From Flavobacterium anseongense (GTDB taxonomy: Bacteria > Bacteroidota > Bacteroidia > Flavobacteriales > Flavobacteriaceae), in the NCBI RefSeq assembly GCF_021608185.1, contig NZ_JAKIHN010000006.1, positions 124,001-188,000 on the forward strand: a stretch of 64,000 nt of DNA, given 5' to 3'. The position numbers and the translations under genes were made by a program. The notes under the pieces were generated by a model. The model saw nothing but the letters and a program-made list of their open reading frames with translations, was not told the origin of the DNA and did not search any database. Below are positions 7,880 through 16,360 of the stretch, piece after piece (within the stretch, counting starts at the first letter, position 1; each line of letters starts with the position of its first letter).

Positions 7880-9177
7880 GCGGGTTCGCCATAAAGATCA
7901 AACTCGGTTGCATCAATAATCTTCACATTGACAAATTCACCCGTTTTCACATAGAATTTAGATGCGTCAATTAGGACTTCATTATCCACATCCGGACTGT
8001 CAAATTCGGTTCTTCCGATAAAATACTGACCTTCTTTTCTATCTATAATGCATTTGAAAGTTTGTCCTACTTTTTCCTGATTTAAATCCCATGAAATCTG
8101 TGATTGTAAATCCATTATTTCGGCAGCACGCGCTTGTTTTACTTCTTCGGGAACATCATCTTCCAATAAATAAGCATGGGTGTTTTCTTCGTGAGAATAG
8201 GTAAAGCAACCCAAACGTTCAAATTTCATTTCCTGAACCCAGTCACGCATGATTTCAAAATCTTCCTGAGTTTCGCCCGGATAACCAACGATTAAAGTAG
8301 TTCTGATAGTCATTCCCGGAACGGCAGCACGGAAGTCTTTTAATAGTTTAGTCGTTTTTTCTTTGGTTGTTCCACGACGCATCGATTTCAAAATGTTATC
8401 TGAAATATGCTGTAGCGGAATATCTATATAATTACAGATTTTTGGTTCGCGTTTCATCAAATCCAAAACGTCCATTGGGAAACCTGTTGGGAAAGCATAA
8501 TGCAAACGAATCCATTCGATACCATCTACTTTTACTAAGTTTTCTAACAACTCGGCAAGGTTTCTTTTTTTGTATAAATCCAAACCGTAATAAGTCAAAT
8601 CCTGAGCGATAAGAATCAATTCTTTTACACCGTTTTTGGCTAACCCTTCGGCTTCTTTTACCAATTTCTCAATTGATTGCGAAACGTGTTTGCCACGCAT
8701 AATCGGAATCGCGCAAAAGCTGCATGGTCGATCGCAACCTTCGGCAATCTTTAGGTAAGCATAGTTTTTTGGAGTAGTGGTTAAACGTTCACCCAATAAT
8801 TCGTGTTTATAATCGGCACCAAGCGCTTTTAATAAAAGTGGTAAATCGGTTGTGCCAAAATATTGGTCGACGTTTGGGATTTCTTTTTCTAAATCGGGAC
8901 GATATCTCTCGGACAAACATCCGGTAACGAAAACCTTATCTACGATGCCATTTTCTTTTTTATCAACGTACTCCAGAATAGTATTAACCGATTCTTCTTT
9001 GGCATTATTAATAAAACCGCATGTATTGATTACTACAATATTACCTTCCTGTTCGTGCACCACATCTTTTCCGCTGGCTTTTAATTGCCCCATTAAAACC
9101 TCACTGTCGTAAGTGTTTTTGGAACATCCAAGTGTGATAACGTTGATTTTGTTTTTCTTTAATGACTTAGTTCTCAT
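7876..9177 (-). CDS. rimO: Ribosomal protein S12 methylthiotransferase RimO
   Basis: A 433-residue radical SAM enzyme that adds a methylthio group to the conserved aspartate of ribosomal protein S12 (beta-methylthiolation). The N-terminal MTTase domain contributes Cys18 ('TLGCSKN'), Cys53 ('NTCGF') and Cys87 ('VTGCLSER') for the auxiliary [4Fe-4S] cluster. The radical SAM motif is CDRPCSFC with cysteines 148, 152 and 155. The end of the protein ('VGQTFKCIIDRKEGQYFIGR') is the TRAM domain. Length and 'TLGCSKNTYDSE' distinguish RimO from its tRNA-modifying paralogue MiaB. It has a clear TAnnTTTG box 30 bp upstream and overlaps the convergent porin-like gene by 4 bp. Confidence 0.95.
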   Translation of the reverse strand: MRTKSLKKNKINVITLGCSKNTYDSEVLMGQLKASGKDVVHEQEGNIVVINTCGFINNAKEESVNTILEYVDKKENGIVDKVFVTGCLSERYRPDLEKEIPNVDQYFGTTDLPLLLKALGADYKHELLGERLTTTPKNYAYLKIAEGCDRPCSFCAIPIMRGKHVSQSIEKLVKEAEGLAKNGVKELILIAQDLTYYGLDLYKKRNLAELLENLVKVDGIEWIRLHYAFPTGFPMDVLDLMKREPKICNYIDIPLQHISDNILKSMRRGTTKEKTTKLLKDFRAAVPGMTIRTTLIVGYPGETQEDFEIMRDWVQEMKFERLGCFTYSHEENTHAYLLEDDVPEEVKQARAAEIMDLQSQISWDLNQEKVGQTFKCIIDRKEGQYFIGRTEFDSPDVDNEVLIDASKFYVKTGEFVNVKIIDATEFDLYGEPA

Positions 9178-9207
9178 AAACTTAATTTCGATTATTTAGA
9201 AGGCGTG

Positions 9208-9215
9208 CAAAATTA
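9208..9215 (-). promoter_or_regulatory. -7 element for rimO
   Basis: Minus-strand TAATTTTG (TAnnTTTG), 30 bp upstream of the rimO ATG. Confidence 0.55.
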
Positions 9216-9245
9216 CGTTTTTTATTTCGAATTAAATGGTTAAAA

Positions 9246-9273
9246 TAAAAAACCACCTCGAATGAAGTGGTTT
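9246..9273 (-). terminator. Rho-independent terminator of the FadL-like gene
   Basis: A hairpin with stem AAACCAC/GTGGTTT (one internal mismatch, then TC/GA). On the minus strand it is followed by a T-run. It lies 22 bp beyond the stop codon of the porin gene. Confidence 0.7.
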
Positions 9274-9294
9274 ATTGATTTTGTTTTGTCAAAA

Positions 9295-10845
9295 TTAGAA
9301 GTTAACAGAGTAACTAATAATGATGTTGTTATTGTATCTGCTTATTCTTGCCGGGTCAGGCTGACCGGAAGAAATTAATGGCTGATTCATATTTCTGTGT
9401 TCATAAGAATACGCCAGGTCTATTTTGCTTTCACCAAAACTATAACCTACACCGGCAGAATATCCGGTTAAATCGCCAAAAGTTTGGTCAACTTTATATG
9501 GACTTTGATCAAAATGATAACCGCCTCGTAGAGAAACTTGTTTGATTTTATATTCGCCTCCAACTCTGACTTCAACAGCATTTTCTAAATTATTTTTCAT
9601 AAATTGATTTAAACCGGCATATGGATATTCATTTTTTGGTTTGAATCGGGTAGTGCTATAATCTTTAGTTGACACATCTACGCTCACTATTCCTTTCTTG
9701 CCAAAAAGATATGCCATGCTTCCTGTCCATTTTGAAGGTGTTTGTATTTTGTATGGCGCATAAACATTTATAATGTCAGGATCGGCAACGTAGGTATTTG
9801 AAACAGAGTTAGTACTATAATCCGAGTCAACATATTGTGCTAGTTCATCTGTCAATCGGTACCAAGTTGGAGATTCATAGGCTAAACCTACTCGGAATTG
9901 CGGAACTATTTTAACTATAGCGCCAAGATTAAATGAAAAACCTGAACCATAGGTGTGAAGTTGATTGTCAAATCGGATATAAGACACTCCGTTTGCAGCC
10001 AAACCGTCATTTTGCTCACGTAAAGATGTTGTTCTTACATAGTCTGTAAAATGCGCATTGATATTCAGCCCCAAAAACAAAATATCCTTGTATTGTGTAG
10101 CAAAGTTTCCTGTAATCTTGCCATTGTATCCTGTTGAAGTGTAATAATTTTGCTGTGAATAATTAGCCGCAGGCACATTACTGTTGTATGTGTTTGGTGA
10201 ATTAGAATCAAATAAATAGGTTGTATATCCTAAAAATGCCTGTTGTGCCTGAAAACCACTTACATTAGGATAGCTGGCATCGGGCAGTGTGCCTAAATAA
10301 TCATACAACTCATAAAAAGTTTCACCAGGTTGTAATGTCAATAATTCCAATGGAATTCCGCCATTAGCGTTTGCCTGATTTACAAAATAATTCCCAATAG
10401 AATTATACTGATTTGTTCCGGCAGAAAAGATACTATTGTTAAAGTTGTTTGTATTTTCATAATTGAAAGCTATAGCAATTTTTTTCCAATTGCTTTTTCC
10501 ACTGGTATCATTAAATACAAAAACAACTCCAGCCTGATTTAAGTCTAATGAACTATCATTATCTTTTGTTCTTGTGCCGTTGTATAATGAGCTGTTTTTA
10601 GTGTTGTTAATACTTGCTGTTGCTGTTGCATAATTGTTATTGAAGAATAACGAACCAGCCGGATTCTGGTTTAAAGCAGATAGATCTCCACCTACAGCTC
10701 CAAAAGCACCACCCATTCCTCTAAAGCGTGCAGAACCTGTTATGTTTTCTACGGCGTATCTAAGGGCATCTTCCGGTGTTGTTTCTTGAGCTTTTAATGC
10801 TGAAAAAGTTAATACGGCAATGATAATAGTAATGTGTTTTTTCAT
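9295..10845 (-). CDS. FadL/OmpP1-family outer-membrane transport protein
   Basis: A 516-residue outer-membrane barrel with signal peptide MKKHITIIIAVLTFSALKAQ. The mature N-terminus carries 'GSARFRGMGGAFGAVGGDLS' (about residues 36-55) followed by 'ALNQNPAG', the hallmark of the FadL/OmpP1/TodX superfamily, whose members take up hydrophobic compounds such as fatty acids. The rest is long amphipathic strands with many Asn, Tyr and Gly residues, and the C-terminus 'NNIIISYSVNF' ends in the terminal Phe expected for BAM recognition. It is flanked by terminators on both sides and so is monocistronic. Substrate cannot be read from the sequence. Confidence 0.85.
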   Translation of the reverse strand: MKKHITIIIAVLTFSALKAQETTPEDALRYAVENITGSARFRGMGGAFGAVGGDLSALNQNPAGSLFFNNNYATATASINNTKNSSLYNGTRTKDNDSSLDLNQAGVVFVFNDTSGKSNWKKIAIAFNYENTNNFNNSIFSAGTNQYNSIGNYFVNQANANGGIPLELLTLQPGETFYELYDYLGTLPDASYPNVSGFQAQQAFLGYTTYLFDSNSPNTYNSNVPAANYSQQNYYTSTGYNGKITGNFATQYKDILFLGLNINAHFTDYVRTTSLREQNDGLAANGVSYIRFDNQLHTYGSGFSFNLGAIVKIVPQFRVGLAYESPTWYRLTDELAQYVDSDYSTNSVSNTYVADPDIINVYAPYKIQTPSKWTGSMAYLFGKKGIVSVDVSTKDYSTTRFKPKNEYPYAGLNQFMKNNLENAVEVRVGGEYKIKQVSLRGGYHFDQSPYKVDQTFGDLTGYSAGVGYSFGESKIDLAYSYEHRNMNQPLISSGQPDPARISRYNNNIIISYSVNF

Positions 10846-10867
10846 AGTATTTTTATTTTTTAGTCAA

Positions 10868-10908
10868 AAAAATATCTATGCAATTTGTTAAATTACATAG
10901 ATATTTTT
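10868..10908 (-). terminator. Terminator downstream of the aromatic-rich lipoprotein gene
   Basis: A 13-bp perfect stem, AAAAATATCTATG (10868-10880) against its complement at 10896-10908. It has T-rich ends on both strands and starts 10 bp beyond the lipoprotein stop. Confidence 0.65.
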
Positions 10909-10918
10909 GTTTTGTTTT

Positions 10919-11872
10919 TTATCTTCTTCCGCCTCCTGAAGATGATCTTCCGCCACCGCTGCTTCCACCTCCGTAACTTCCGCCGCCATAACTTCCTCCA
11001 CCATATGAAGAAGATGATCTGGTAGAACTTGGAGTATAGGATCGAACAGGAGCTGATTCACTTGCACTGCTTCTTGTTGGTTGTGAAGAATTATAACTTC
11101 TTGTAGGTTGTGAAGTGTTGTTACTTCTTGTTGTAGTGTAATTATCGTTTCTAAAAGTACTGTTTGAAGATCTTGTGGTGTAATTTCTGGTACCTGGAGC
11201 TGTAGAATAGCTTCTTCCGTTTGTGTAATATGAATTTCTGGTACCGTTTCTGGTGCCATATCTATTCCCATTTGAGGAGTAAGCATAACCAGAACCTCTT
11301 CTGCCACCATTATAATAATAGTTGTTATAATGATTTCCGTACCAATTATTATAATAGCCGCCCCAATAACCTCCATACCAATTACCCCAGCCTAAATTCC
11401 AACCAATGCCCCAACTCGGACCATACCAACTATTCCAACCCCAACCCCAACTTGGACCATACCAGTTATTCCAACCCCAGTAATTTCCGTACCAGTAATT
11501 ATTCCAATAACCATAACCCCAATTGCTGTCATAAACATTTACGGTTACGCTTTGTGGATTATTTCCCCAACTCGAATTATTTGAATTATAATTTTCTGTC
11601 CTAATACTATCGTTATTTACAGTGCTGTAATTGTCAATATTGGTAAATGCTTGGGAATCTTTATTTAAATCGCTAAAGTATTCTTGGTATTTATTGCTTT
11701 GAGAATTGTCTTTATTTGAAACTTCTCTCTTGTTTTGAGAGTTTCCGTAAACGCCATCATTATCATAATAAGAACTATTCTGATAGGAACCACATGAGGA
11801 AACTACAACTGCGATTAATCCAAATAGTGAATAAATGGATAATCTTTTACCGGAAAAATAATAAGTTTTCAT
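10919..11872 (-). CDS. Low-complexity Asn/Tyr/Trp/Gly-rich lipoprotein
   Basis: A 317-residue exported protein. The N-terminus has a lipobox 'AVVVSSCGS' with the lipidated cysteine near residue 27. The central part (about residues 105-185) is dominated by Trp, Tyr, Gly and Asn in motifs such as WGWNSWYGPSWG, and the tail is a Ser/Arg/Gly-rich linker ending in GGGRSSSGGGRR. No catalytic motif is visible. Similar proteins beside proS in flavobacteria are, from memory, annotated only as hypothetical or misleadingly as 'vitellogenin'. The aromatic-glycine repeats suggest a structural or adhesive role. An open frame on the same strand in another phase is an artefact of the repetitive codons. It has a -7 box at 11902..11909. 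Confidence 0.75.
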   Translation of the reverse strand: MKTYYFSGKRLSIYSLFGLIAVVVSSCGSYQNSSYYDNDGVYGNSQNKREVSNKDNSQSNKYQEYFSDLNKDSQAFTNIDNYSTVNNDSIRTENYNSNNSSWGNNPQSVTVNVYDSNWGYGYWNNYWYGNYWGWNNWYGPSWGWGWNSWYGPSWGIGWNLGWGNWYGGYWGGYYNNWYGNHYNNYYYNGGRRGSGYAYSSNGNRYGTRNGTRNSYYTNGRSYSTAPGTRNYTTRSSNSTFRNDNYTTTRSNNTSQPTRSYNSSQPTRSSASESAPVRSYTPSSTRSSSSYGGGSYGGGSYGGGSSGGGRSSSGGGRR

Positions 11873-11901
11873 ATCTATAGCATTTTTATTGTTGGACTAT
11901 A

Positions 11902-11909
11902 CAAAAATA
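11902..11909 (-). promoter_or_regulatory. -7 element for the aromatic-rich lipoprotein gene
   Basis: Minus-strand TATTTTTG, 29 bp upstream of the ATG, in the divergent gap shared with proS. Confidence 0.5.
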
Positions 11910-11972
11910 GTTAGTTTTGCCGAACTATTTAGTTAAAATTAGTTAAACAATTTTTATGCCAAAGTATTCAAT

Positions 11973-13451
11973 ATGAGCAAGGAGTTAACAAAAAGAGCAG
12001 AAGATTATTCAAAGTGGTATAACGAGCTAGTTGTCAAGGCCGATTTGGCCGAAAACTCTGGTGTTAGAGGTTGTATGGTTATCAAACCATACGGCTATGC
12101 TATATGGGAAAAAATGCAGGCAGAATTAGACAGAATGTTCAAAGAAACCGGACATAGTAATGCCTATTTCCCTCTTTTTGTGCCCAAAAGTATGTTTGAA
12201 GCTGAAGAAAAGAATGCAGAAGGATTTGCTAAAGAATGTGCGATTGTTACTCACTACAGATTAAAAAACGATCCTGATAAACCAGGAAAATTAATGGTTG
12301 ACCCAAATGCTAAATTGGAAGAAGAGCTCATTGTTCGTCCAACCAGTGAGGCGATTATTTGGTCTACTTATAAAAATTGGGTTCAGTCATACAGAGATTT
12401 ACCATTGCTTATTAATCAATGGGCTAATGTGGTGCGATGGGAAATGAGAACCAGATTATTTCTTAGAACGGCTGAGTTCTTATGGCAGGAAGGACATACA
12501 GCTCATGCTACTAAGGCAGAAGCTATCGAAGAATCTGAAAAAATGATGCATGTCTATGCTGATTTTGTCGAAAACTTTATGGCAATTCCGGTAATCAAAG
12601 GATTGAAAACCGAAACAGAGCGTTTTGCCGGAGCAGAAGAAACCTATTGCATAGAAGCTTTAATGCAGGACGGAAAAGCATTGCAGGCAGGAACGTCACA
12701 TTTTCTTGGACAAAATTTCGCTAAAGCTTTTGATGTAAAGTTTGCCAACCAGGAAGGAAAACAAGAACATGTTTGGGGAACATCATGGGGAGTTTCTACC
12801 CGTTTAATGGGAGCTTTAGTGATGACGCATTCGGATGATAATGGGTTGGTATTGCCACCAAATTTGGCTCCGATTCAAGTGGTAATTGTTCCAATTTTTA
12901 AAACAGATGAAGAGTTTGATGCTATTTCAGCTGTTGCCAATGATTTAGTAGCTCAATTCAAAAAATTAAGAATTTCAGTTAAGTTTGATAACAGAACTAC
13001 ACAAAAACCTGGATTTAAATTTGCCGAATGGGAATTAAAAGGTGTTCCGGTTCGAATTGCTGTTGGACCAAAAGATTTAGAAAACGGAACTTTTGAAATT
13101 GCAAGAAGAGATACTTTGTCCAAAGAAGTAAAATCAAAAGAAGGAATCGTAAACTACATTTCAGATTTATTAGAGCAAATACAAAGTGATTTATTTAATC
13201 GCGCTTTGGACTACAGAAATACACATGTGACTGAAGTAAATACTTTTGAAGAATTCAAAGATGTTTTGGAAAATAAAACAGGCTTTATCGCTGCGCATTG
13301 GGATGGAACTCCGGAAACGGAGGAAAAAATTAAAGATTTAACCAAAGCAACTATCCGTTGTATACCATTAAACCGAGTAGAAGAGGAAGGAAAGTGTATT
13401 TTTTCCGGAGCTAAATCTACTGGTAGAGTGTTGTTTGCAAAGGCTTATTAA
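11973..13451 (+). CDS. proS: Prolyl-tRNA synthetase (type 3, archaeal/eukaryotic-like)
   Basis: A 492-residue class II aminoacyl-tRNA synthetase that charges tRNA-Pro. The short form without the bacterial editing insertion, plus motifs such as '[16 protein letters not shown]' (about residues 30-45), '[12 protein letters not shown]' (motif 2 entry), '[16 protein letters not shown]' (about 169-184) and '[14 protein letters not shown]', identify the archaeal/eukaryotic-like type 3 enzyme used by Bacteroidota. The C-terminal anticodon-binding region begins near 'PIQVVIVPI' (about residue 300), and the protein ends in the usual 'GRVLFAKAY'. It is divergent from the lipoprotein gene with only 100 bp between; no confident promoter was found for it. 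Confidence 0.96.
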   Translation: MSKELTKRAEDYSKWYNELVVKADLAENSGVRGCMVIKPYGYAIWEKMQAELDRMFKETGHSNAYFPLFVPKSMFEAEEKNAEGFAKECAIVTHYRLKNDPDKPGKLMVDPNAKLEEELIVRPTSEAIIWSTYKNWVQSYRDLPLLINQWANVVRWEMRTRLFLRTAEFLWQEGHTAHATKAEAIEESEKMMHVYADFVENFMAIPVIKGLKTETERFAGAEETYCIEALMQDGKALQAGTSHFLGQNFAKAFDVKFANQEGKQEHVWGTSWGVSTRLMGALVMTHSDDNGLVLPPNLAPIQVVIVPIFKTDEEFDAISAVANDLVAQFKKLRISVKFDNRTTQKPGFKFAEWELKGVPVRIAVGPKDLENGTFEIARRDTLSKEVKSKEGIVNYISDLLEQIQSDLFNRALDYRNTHVTEVNTFEEFKDVLENKTGFIAAHWDGTPETEEKIKDLTKATIRCIPLNRVEEEGKCIFSGAKSTGRVLFAKAY

Positions 13452-13480
13452 AAAAATATAGAAAAAAATTATCCAGTCTC

Positions 13481-13510
13481 TTGCGAAAATAAAAAATAGT
13501 TGTATTTTTG
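13481..13510 (+). promoter_or_regulatory. Promoter of tRNA-Glu
   Basis: A -33 TTG at 13481-13483 and a -7 TATTTTTG at 13503-13510, 19 bp apart, which is the textbook Bacteroidota arrangement. The mature tRNA begins 20 bp downstream. Confidence 0.75.
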
Positions 13511-13529
13511 CATCCGCATTGAGAAAGAT

Positions 13530-13601
13530 GGCCCGTTCGTCTATCGGTTAGGACGCCAGGTTTTCATCCTGGTAAGAGGGGTTCGATTCCCCTACGGGCT
13601 A
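13530..13601 (+). tRNA. tRNA-Glu (anticodon TTC)
   Basis: A 72-nt cloverleaf. The acceptor stem GGCCCGT pairs with ACGGGCT (one G-U), the anticodon stem CCAGG/CCTGG encloses the loop TTTTCAT with anticodon TTC, and the T arm is GGGG-TTCGATT-CCCC. The discriminator base is A and CCA is not encoded, so it depends on CCA addition (a cca-type gene is present at 46243..47661). Confidence 0.97.
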
Positions 13602-13624
13602 CAAATTAGTTGTAAATTAGTTTT

Positions 13625-13662
13625 ATAAAACAAAAGTTCAGTGTCTCGAAATTTTGTTTTAT
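13625..13662 (+). terminator. Possible hairpin terminator after tRNA-Glu
   Basis: An 11-bp A/T-only stem, ATAAAACAAAA against TTTTGTTTTAT, 24 bp beyond the tRNA. The low-GC stem makes it weak. Confidence 0.35.
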
Positions 13663-13755
13663 TAGTTAAAACCAAAGTGATTATTTTAATTGTGGGAGGT
13701 TTTTCTTTTTTAACTAGTATTTTATTAATTACAATTAAATTTAAATTACAAGAAA

Positions 13756-14007
13756 ATGGCAAATCATAAGTCAGCTTTAAAAAGAATTAGAAGTAACGAA
13801 AAGAAAAGAGTATTAAACAGATACCAACACAAAACTACTCGTAATGCAATCAAAGCATTAAGATTAGCTACAGATAAATCAGATGCTTCTGCAAAATTAT
13901 CTGCTGTTGTTTCTATGATAGACAAATTAGCTAAGAAAAATATCATTCATGATAACAAAGCAGCTAACTTGAAATCTAAGTTAACTAAACACGTTTCAAA
14001 ACTATAA
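13756..14007 (+). CDS. rpsT: 30S ribosomal protein S20
   Basis: An 83-residue, highly basic protein matching bacterial S20 in length and sequence: MANHKSALKRIRSNEKKR at the start, 'NRYQHKTTRNAIKALR' next, and a Lys-rich helical C-terminus. S20 binds 16S rRNA early in 30S assembly. It has an approximately 90-bp leader after the tRNA hairpin with no obvious -7 box, so it may be transcribed from the tRNA promoter or from one not recognised here. A strong terminator follows directly. Confidence 0.97.
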   Translation: MANHKSALKRIRSNEKKRVLNRYQHKTTRNAIKALRLATDKSDASAKLSAVVSMIDKLAKKNIIHDNKAANLKSKLTKHVSKL

Positions 14008-14023
14008 TTGAAACTACCAGAAT

Positions 14024-14057
14024 AAAAAAAAGCACTCAATTTTGGGTGCTTTTTTTA
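14024..14057. terminator. Bidirectional terminator between rpsT and the response regulator
   Basis: Stem AAAAAAAGCACTC (14025-14037) against GGGTGCTTTTTTT (14044-14056), GC-containing core with A-run on one side and T-run on the other. It serves both convergent genes. Confidence 0.85.
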
Positions 14058-14058
14058 T

Positions 14059-14469
14059 TTATGGAAATTGAGTTTTTAAATTTTCTAACATCTCTTTGGT
14101 TATTGGTTTTGATAAAAAACCTATAACAGGATAAGTCTTAGATCTATTTATGTCATAAGGGTCAATAGAGGAAGAAAGAACAATGAATCGGGTTGAAGTA
14201 AATATGTTATCATAATCTTTACGCATATACGTTTCCAAAAATTCCCATCCATCCATTACGGGCATGTTTAAATCTAAAAGCACCAACTTAGGGTATACAA
14301 TTGCATCGTTGACTTTGCTTTCTTCAAATAAAGTATCGAAGTATTCAATTGCTTCTACACCATTTTCAGCCGTAATTATTTCTTTGGCAAATTCAACCCT
14401 CTCAACCACTTTTTTACAAAGCATGAGCGTAATCGGGTCATCATCTACACAGAGTATTTTATCTAACAT
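14059..14469 (-). CDS. Single-domain response regulator (CheY-like)
   Basis: A 136-residue receiver domain with nothing attached. It has the acidic pair in 'ILCVDDDPIT', phospho-acceptor Asp66 in 'LVLLDLNMPVMDG', the switch residue region 'FIVLSSSID' and the conserved Lys121 in 'FLSKPIT'. With no output domain it probably acts by protein-protein contact or as a phosphate relay. The gene starts 7 bp after the stop of the PAS-domain histidine kinase, so the two form an operon and almost certainly a cognate pair. Related 'RCP1-like' receivers often pair with PAS or phytochrome-type kinases. Confidence 0.92.
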   Translation of the reverse strand: MLDKILCVDDDPITLMLCKKVVERVEFAKEIITAENGVEAIEYFDTLFEESKVNDAIVYPKLVLLDLNMPVMDGWEFLETYMRKDYDNIFTSTRFIVLSSSIDPYDINRSKTYPVIGFLSKPITKEMLENLKTQFP

Positions 14470-14476
14470 AAATTAC

Positions 14477-16198
14477 TTAATTATACTTAAAAACAATTGT
14501 AAAAGTAGTTCCTTTTCCGACAGTACTCGCGACTGAAATAGTTCCGCCCATACTTTCAACTTGTGATTTAACTAAATATAACCCTAATCCTTTACTGTCA
14601 GGGTAATTGTGGAATCGTTGGTATAATCCAAAAATCTTATCCATATTCTTTTCTAAATCTATACCAATTCCGTTGTCTTTGAATGTTATGATTAAGTTGT
14701 CGTCAACGACTTTTGTTGCAATAGTAACTCGTAATTGTCTATTCGGGTCACGGTACTTTATTGCATTCGTTAGTAAATTTAGAAAAATACTTTCTAAATA
14801 CGACTTGTTTATATCTAAAATAGTGACGTCTTCTAAATCAATTTTTAGAATTGGTTTGTTGACACTAATAAGAAAACTCAACTGATTAAAAACATTTTCG
14901 AAAACATCTTTAATCAATACTTTTTCTTTTTGTATCGAAGGATTGTCTTTGATTATGATTACCTTAACTAAATCGTTTATCGTTTCATTTAGCAAATGCG
15001 TTGATTTTGAAAATCCGTTGATTATTTCTTTTAGTTCAGGATCTTCAATAGTAATGTCTTCAATAAGGTTCAGCAATCCGGTTAAATTGGATAATGGCGC
15101 TCTCAAATTATGCGAAGTAATATAGGAGAACTGTTTTAAGTCCTTATTATTTTGTGTCAATTCTCTAATAAGCTGTTCTCTTTCTTTTTCCTTTTCTTTC
15201 TCTTCGGTTACATCTCTTTGAATTGAAATCCAGTGCGAATGTTCTCCTTCTTTATCAGTTACAGGAATCATCGAAAAGTTAATCCAAAACTCTTCACCAG
15301 TCTTTTTGTAACTAATCGTTTCAACAAAACATTCTTTATATTCCTGAATGGCTGTTTTGAGTTTGTCAAATTCTAAAATATCCGATTTTTTTCCAAAGAA
15401 CATCTCAGGCGATTTTCCAATAACTTCTTCGGCAGGATAACCTGTCATATCAGTAAAAGCAGAGTTGACAAATATAATATTCGGAATAGCATTTTTTGAA
15501 GTGTCAATATCCGTAATCATAACGGCATCTTTGGTTTGAGTAATTACCGTTTCCAGGAGTCGAAGTCGTTGTTCTTCTTCTTTTTGTTTAGTTACATCCT
15601 GAATGGCTCCAATCATTCTGATAGGTTTTCCACTGGCATCTTTAACCAAAAAACCTCTATCAAAAACATATTTATAACTACCGTCAGCACATTGAAATCG
15701 GTATTCATCCTGCCATTTCTCCGTTTTTTGTTCCAGAAATGAATACAGTTTAACCGACATTTTTAAACTGTCTTCGGGATGAATCCGGTCAAACCACCAT
15801 TTCGATGTTTTACCTACATCCTCTTTCTTGTATCCAAAAACTCCCTGAATTCCTTTATTCCAAATAAAACTGTCGTCTTCCATTTTCCAATCCCAAATGG
15901 TATCACTGGTCGCTTTGGCAACAATGTCATATCGCTCGTTTGATTCTTTGATTTCAATATTGGTAAGCTGTAGTTTCTCAAAAACCGATTTATTCCTCAT
16001 TTCATTCTGATGCAAAATGAATTTCAGAATTAACCCGGAAAAAACAATGTAGAGTAAATCTTTTAAGTAATCGTATCTGAATATGGATTCATTATCCGAA
16101 GCTGAAAAATAAGAGACAAATAACTTATGGCCAATTATCGCCATAAACATTAATATAAGGACATAAATTAATGTGATTCTATTTGAATTATTTTTCAT
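14477..16198 (-). CDS. Membrane PAS-domain sensor histidine kinase
   Basis: Start chosen at the ATG (MKNNSNRITL); an in-frame TTG 24 bp further upstream overlaps a TATATTTG box and is unlikely. The protein is about 573 residues. Two hydrophobic segments come first, followed by PAS domain 1 ('DIVAKATSDTIWDWKMEDDS', ending 'IGAIQDVTKQKEEE') and PAS domain 2 ('VFVNSAFTDMTGYPAEEVIG'-like core, ending 'ISIQRDVTEEKEKE'). HisKA has its phospho-His 29 residues after that, in 'FSYITSHNLRAPLSNLTGL', and the HATPase has 'LLTNAIKYRD', 'DNGIGID' and 'GLGLYLVKSQ'. The 'SHNLRAPL' H-box belongs to the bacteriophytochrome-like kinase group. It is co-transcribed with the downstream receiver. Confidence 0.93.
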   Translation of the reverse strand: MKNNSNRITLIYVLILMFMAIIGHKLFVSYFSASDNESIFRYDYLKDLLYIVFSGLILKFILHQNEMRNKSVFEKLQLTNIEIKESNERYDIVAKATSDTIWDWKMEDDSFIWNKGIQGVFGYKKEDVGKTSKWWFDRIHPEDSLKMSVKLYSFLEQKTEKWQDEYRFQCADGSYKYVFDRGFLVKDASGKPIRMIGAIQDVTKQKEEEQRLRLLETVITQTKDAVMITDIDTSKNAIPNIIFVNSAFTDMTGYPAEEVIGKSPEMFFGKKSDILEFDKLKTAIQEYKECFVETISYKKTGEEFWINFSMIPVTDKEGEHSHWISIQRDVTEEKEKEKEREQLIRELTQNNKDLKQFSYITSHNLRAPLSNLTGLLNLIEDITIEDPELKEIINGFSKSTHLLNETINDLVKVIIIKDNPSIQKEKVLIKDVFENVFNQLSFLISVNKPILKIDLEDVTILDINKSYLESIFLNLLTNAIKYRDPNRQLRVTIATKVVDDNLIITFKDNGIGIDLEKNMDKIFGLYQRFHNYPDSKGLGLYLVKSQVESMGGTISVASTVGKGTTFTIVFKYN

Positions 16199-16333
16199 TA
16201 CTCCAAATATATAGAATTTCAAATAAGTTTAAAAATTTAACCGAAAACTTATTAAGGATTTTATAAACCCAACTTCCTTTTTTATTAAAAAGTAAACTAA
16301 TTGGTTATTGGTTTTTTATCTGAAAATAAAGTG

Positions 16334-16341
16334 TACCTTTG
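16334..16341 (+). promoter_or_regulatory. -7 element for typA
   Basis: TACCTTTG (TAnnTTTG), ending 19 bp before the ATG at 16361. It lies inside an in-frame upstream extension of the gene, which argues that translation starts at 16361. Confidence 0.65.
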
Positions 16342-16360
16342 CACCTTCAAAAAAACACAG

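Noticed and set aside
10888..11376. A 162-codon frame overlapping the aromatic-rich lipoprotein gene on the same strand
   Set aside because: Its Ile/Glu/Gln/Thr-rich translation is produced by frame-shifting a repetitive gene; the other frame has a lipobox and signal peptide.
13561..13570. Alternative tRNA identity
   Set aside because: The loop TTTTCAT places TTC at anticodon positions 34-36, which is Glu; no other reading fits the stem.
16301..16360. Upstream TTG start for typA adding 20 residues
   Set aside because: The extension covers the TACCTTTG promoter box and is absent from the usual TypA N-terminus MESIRNIAIIAHVDHG.
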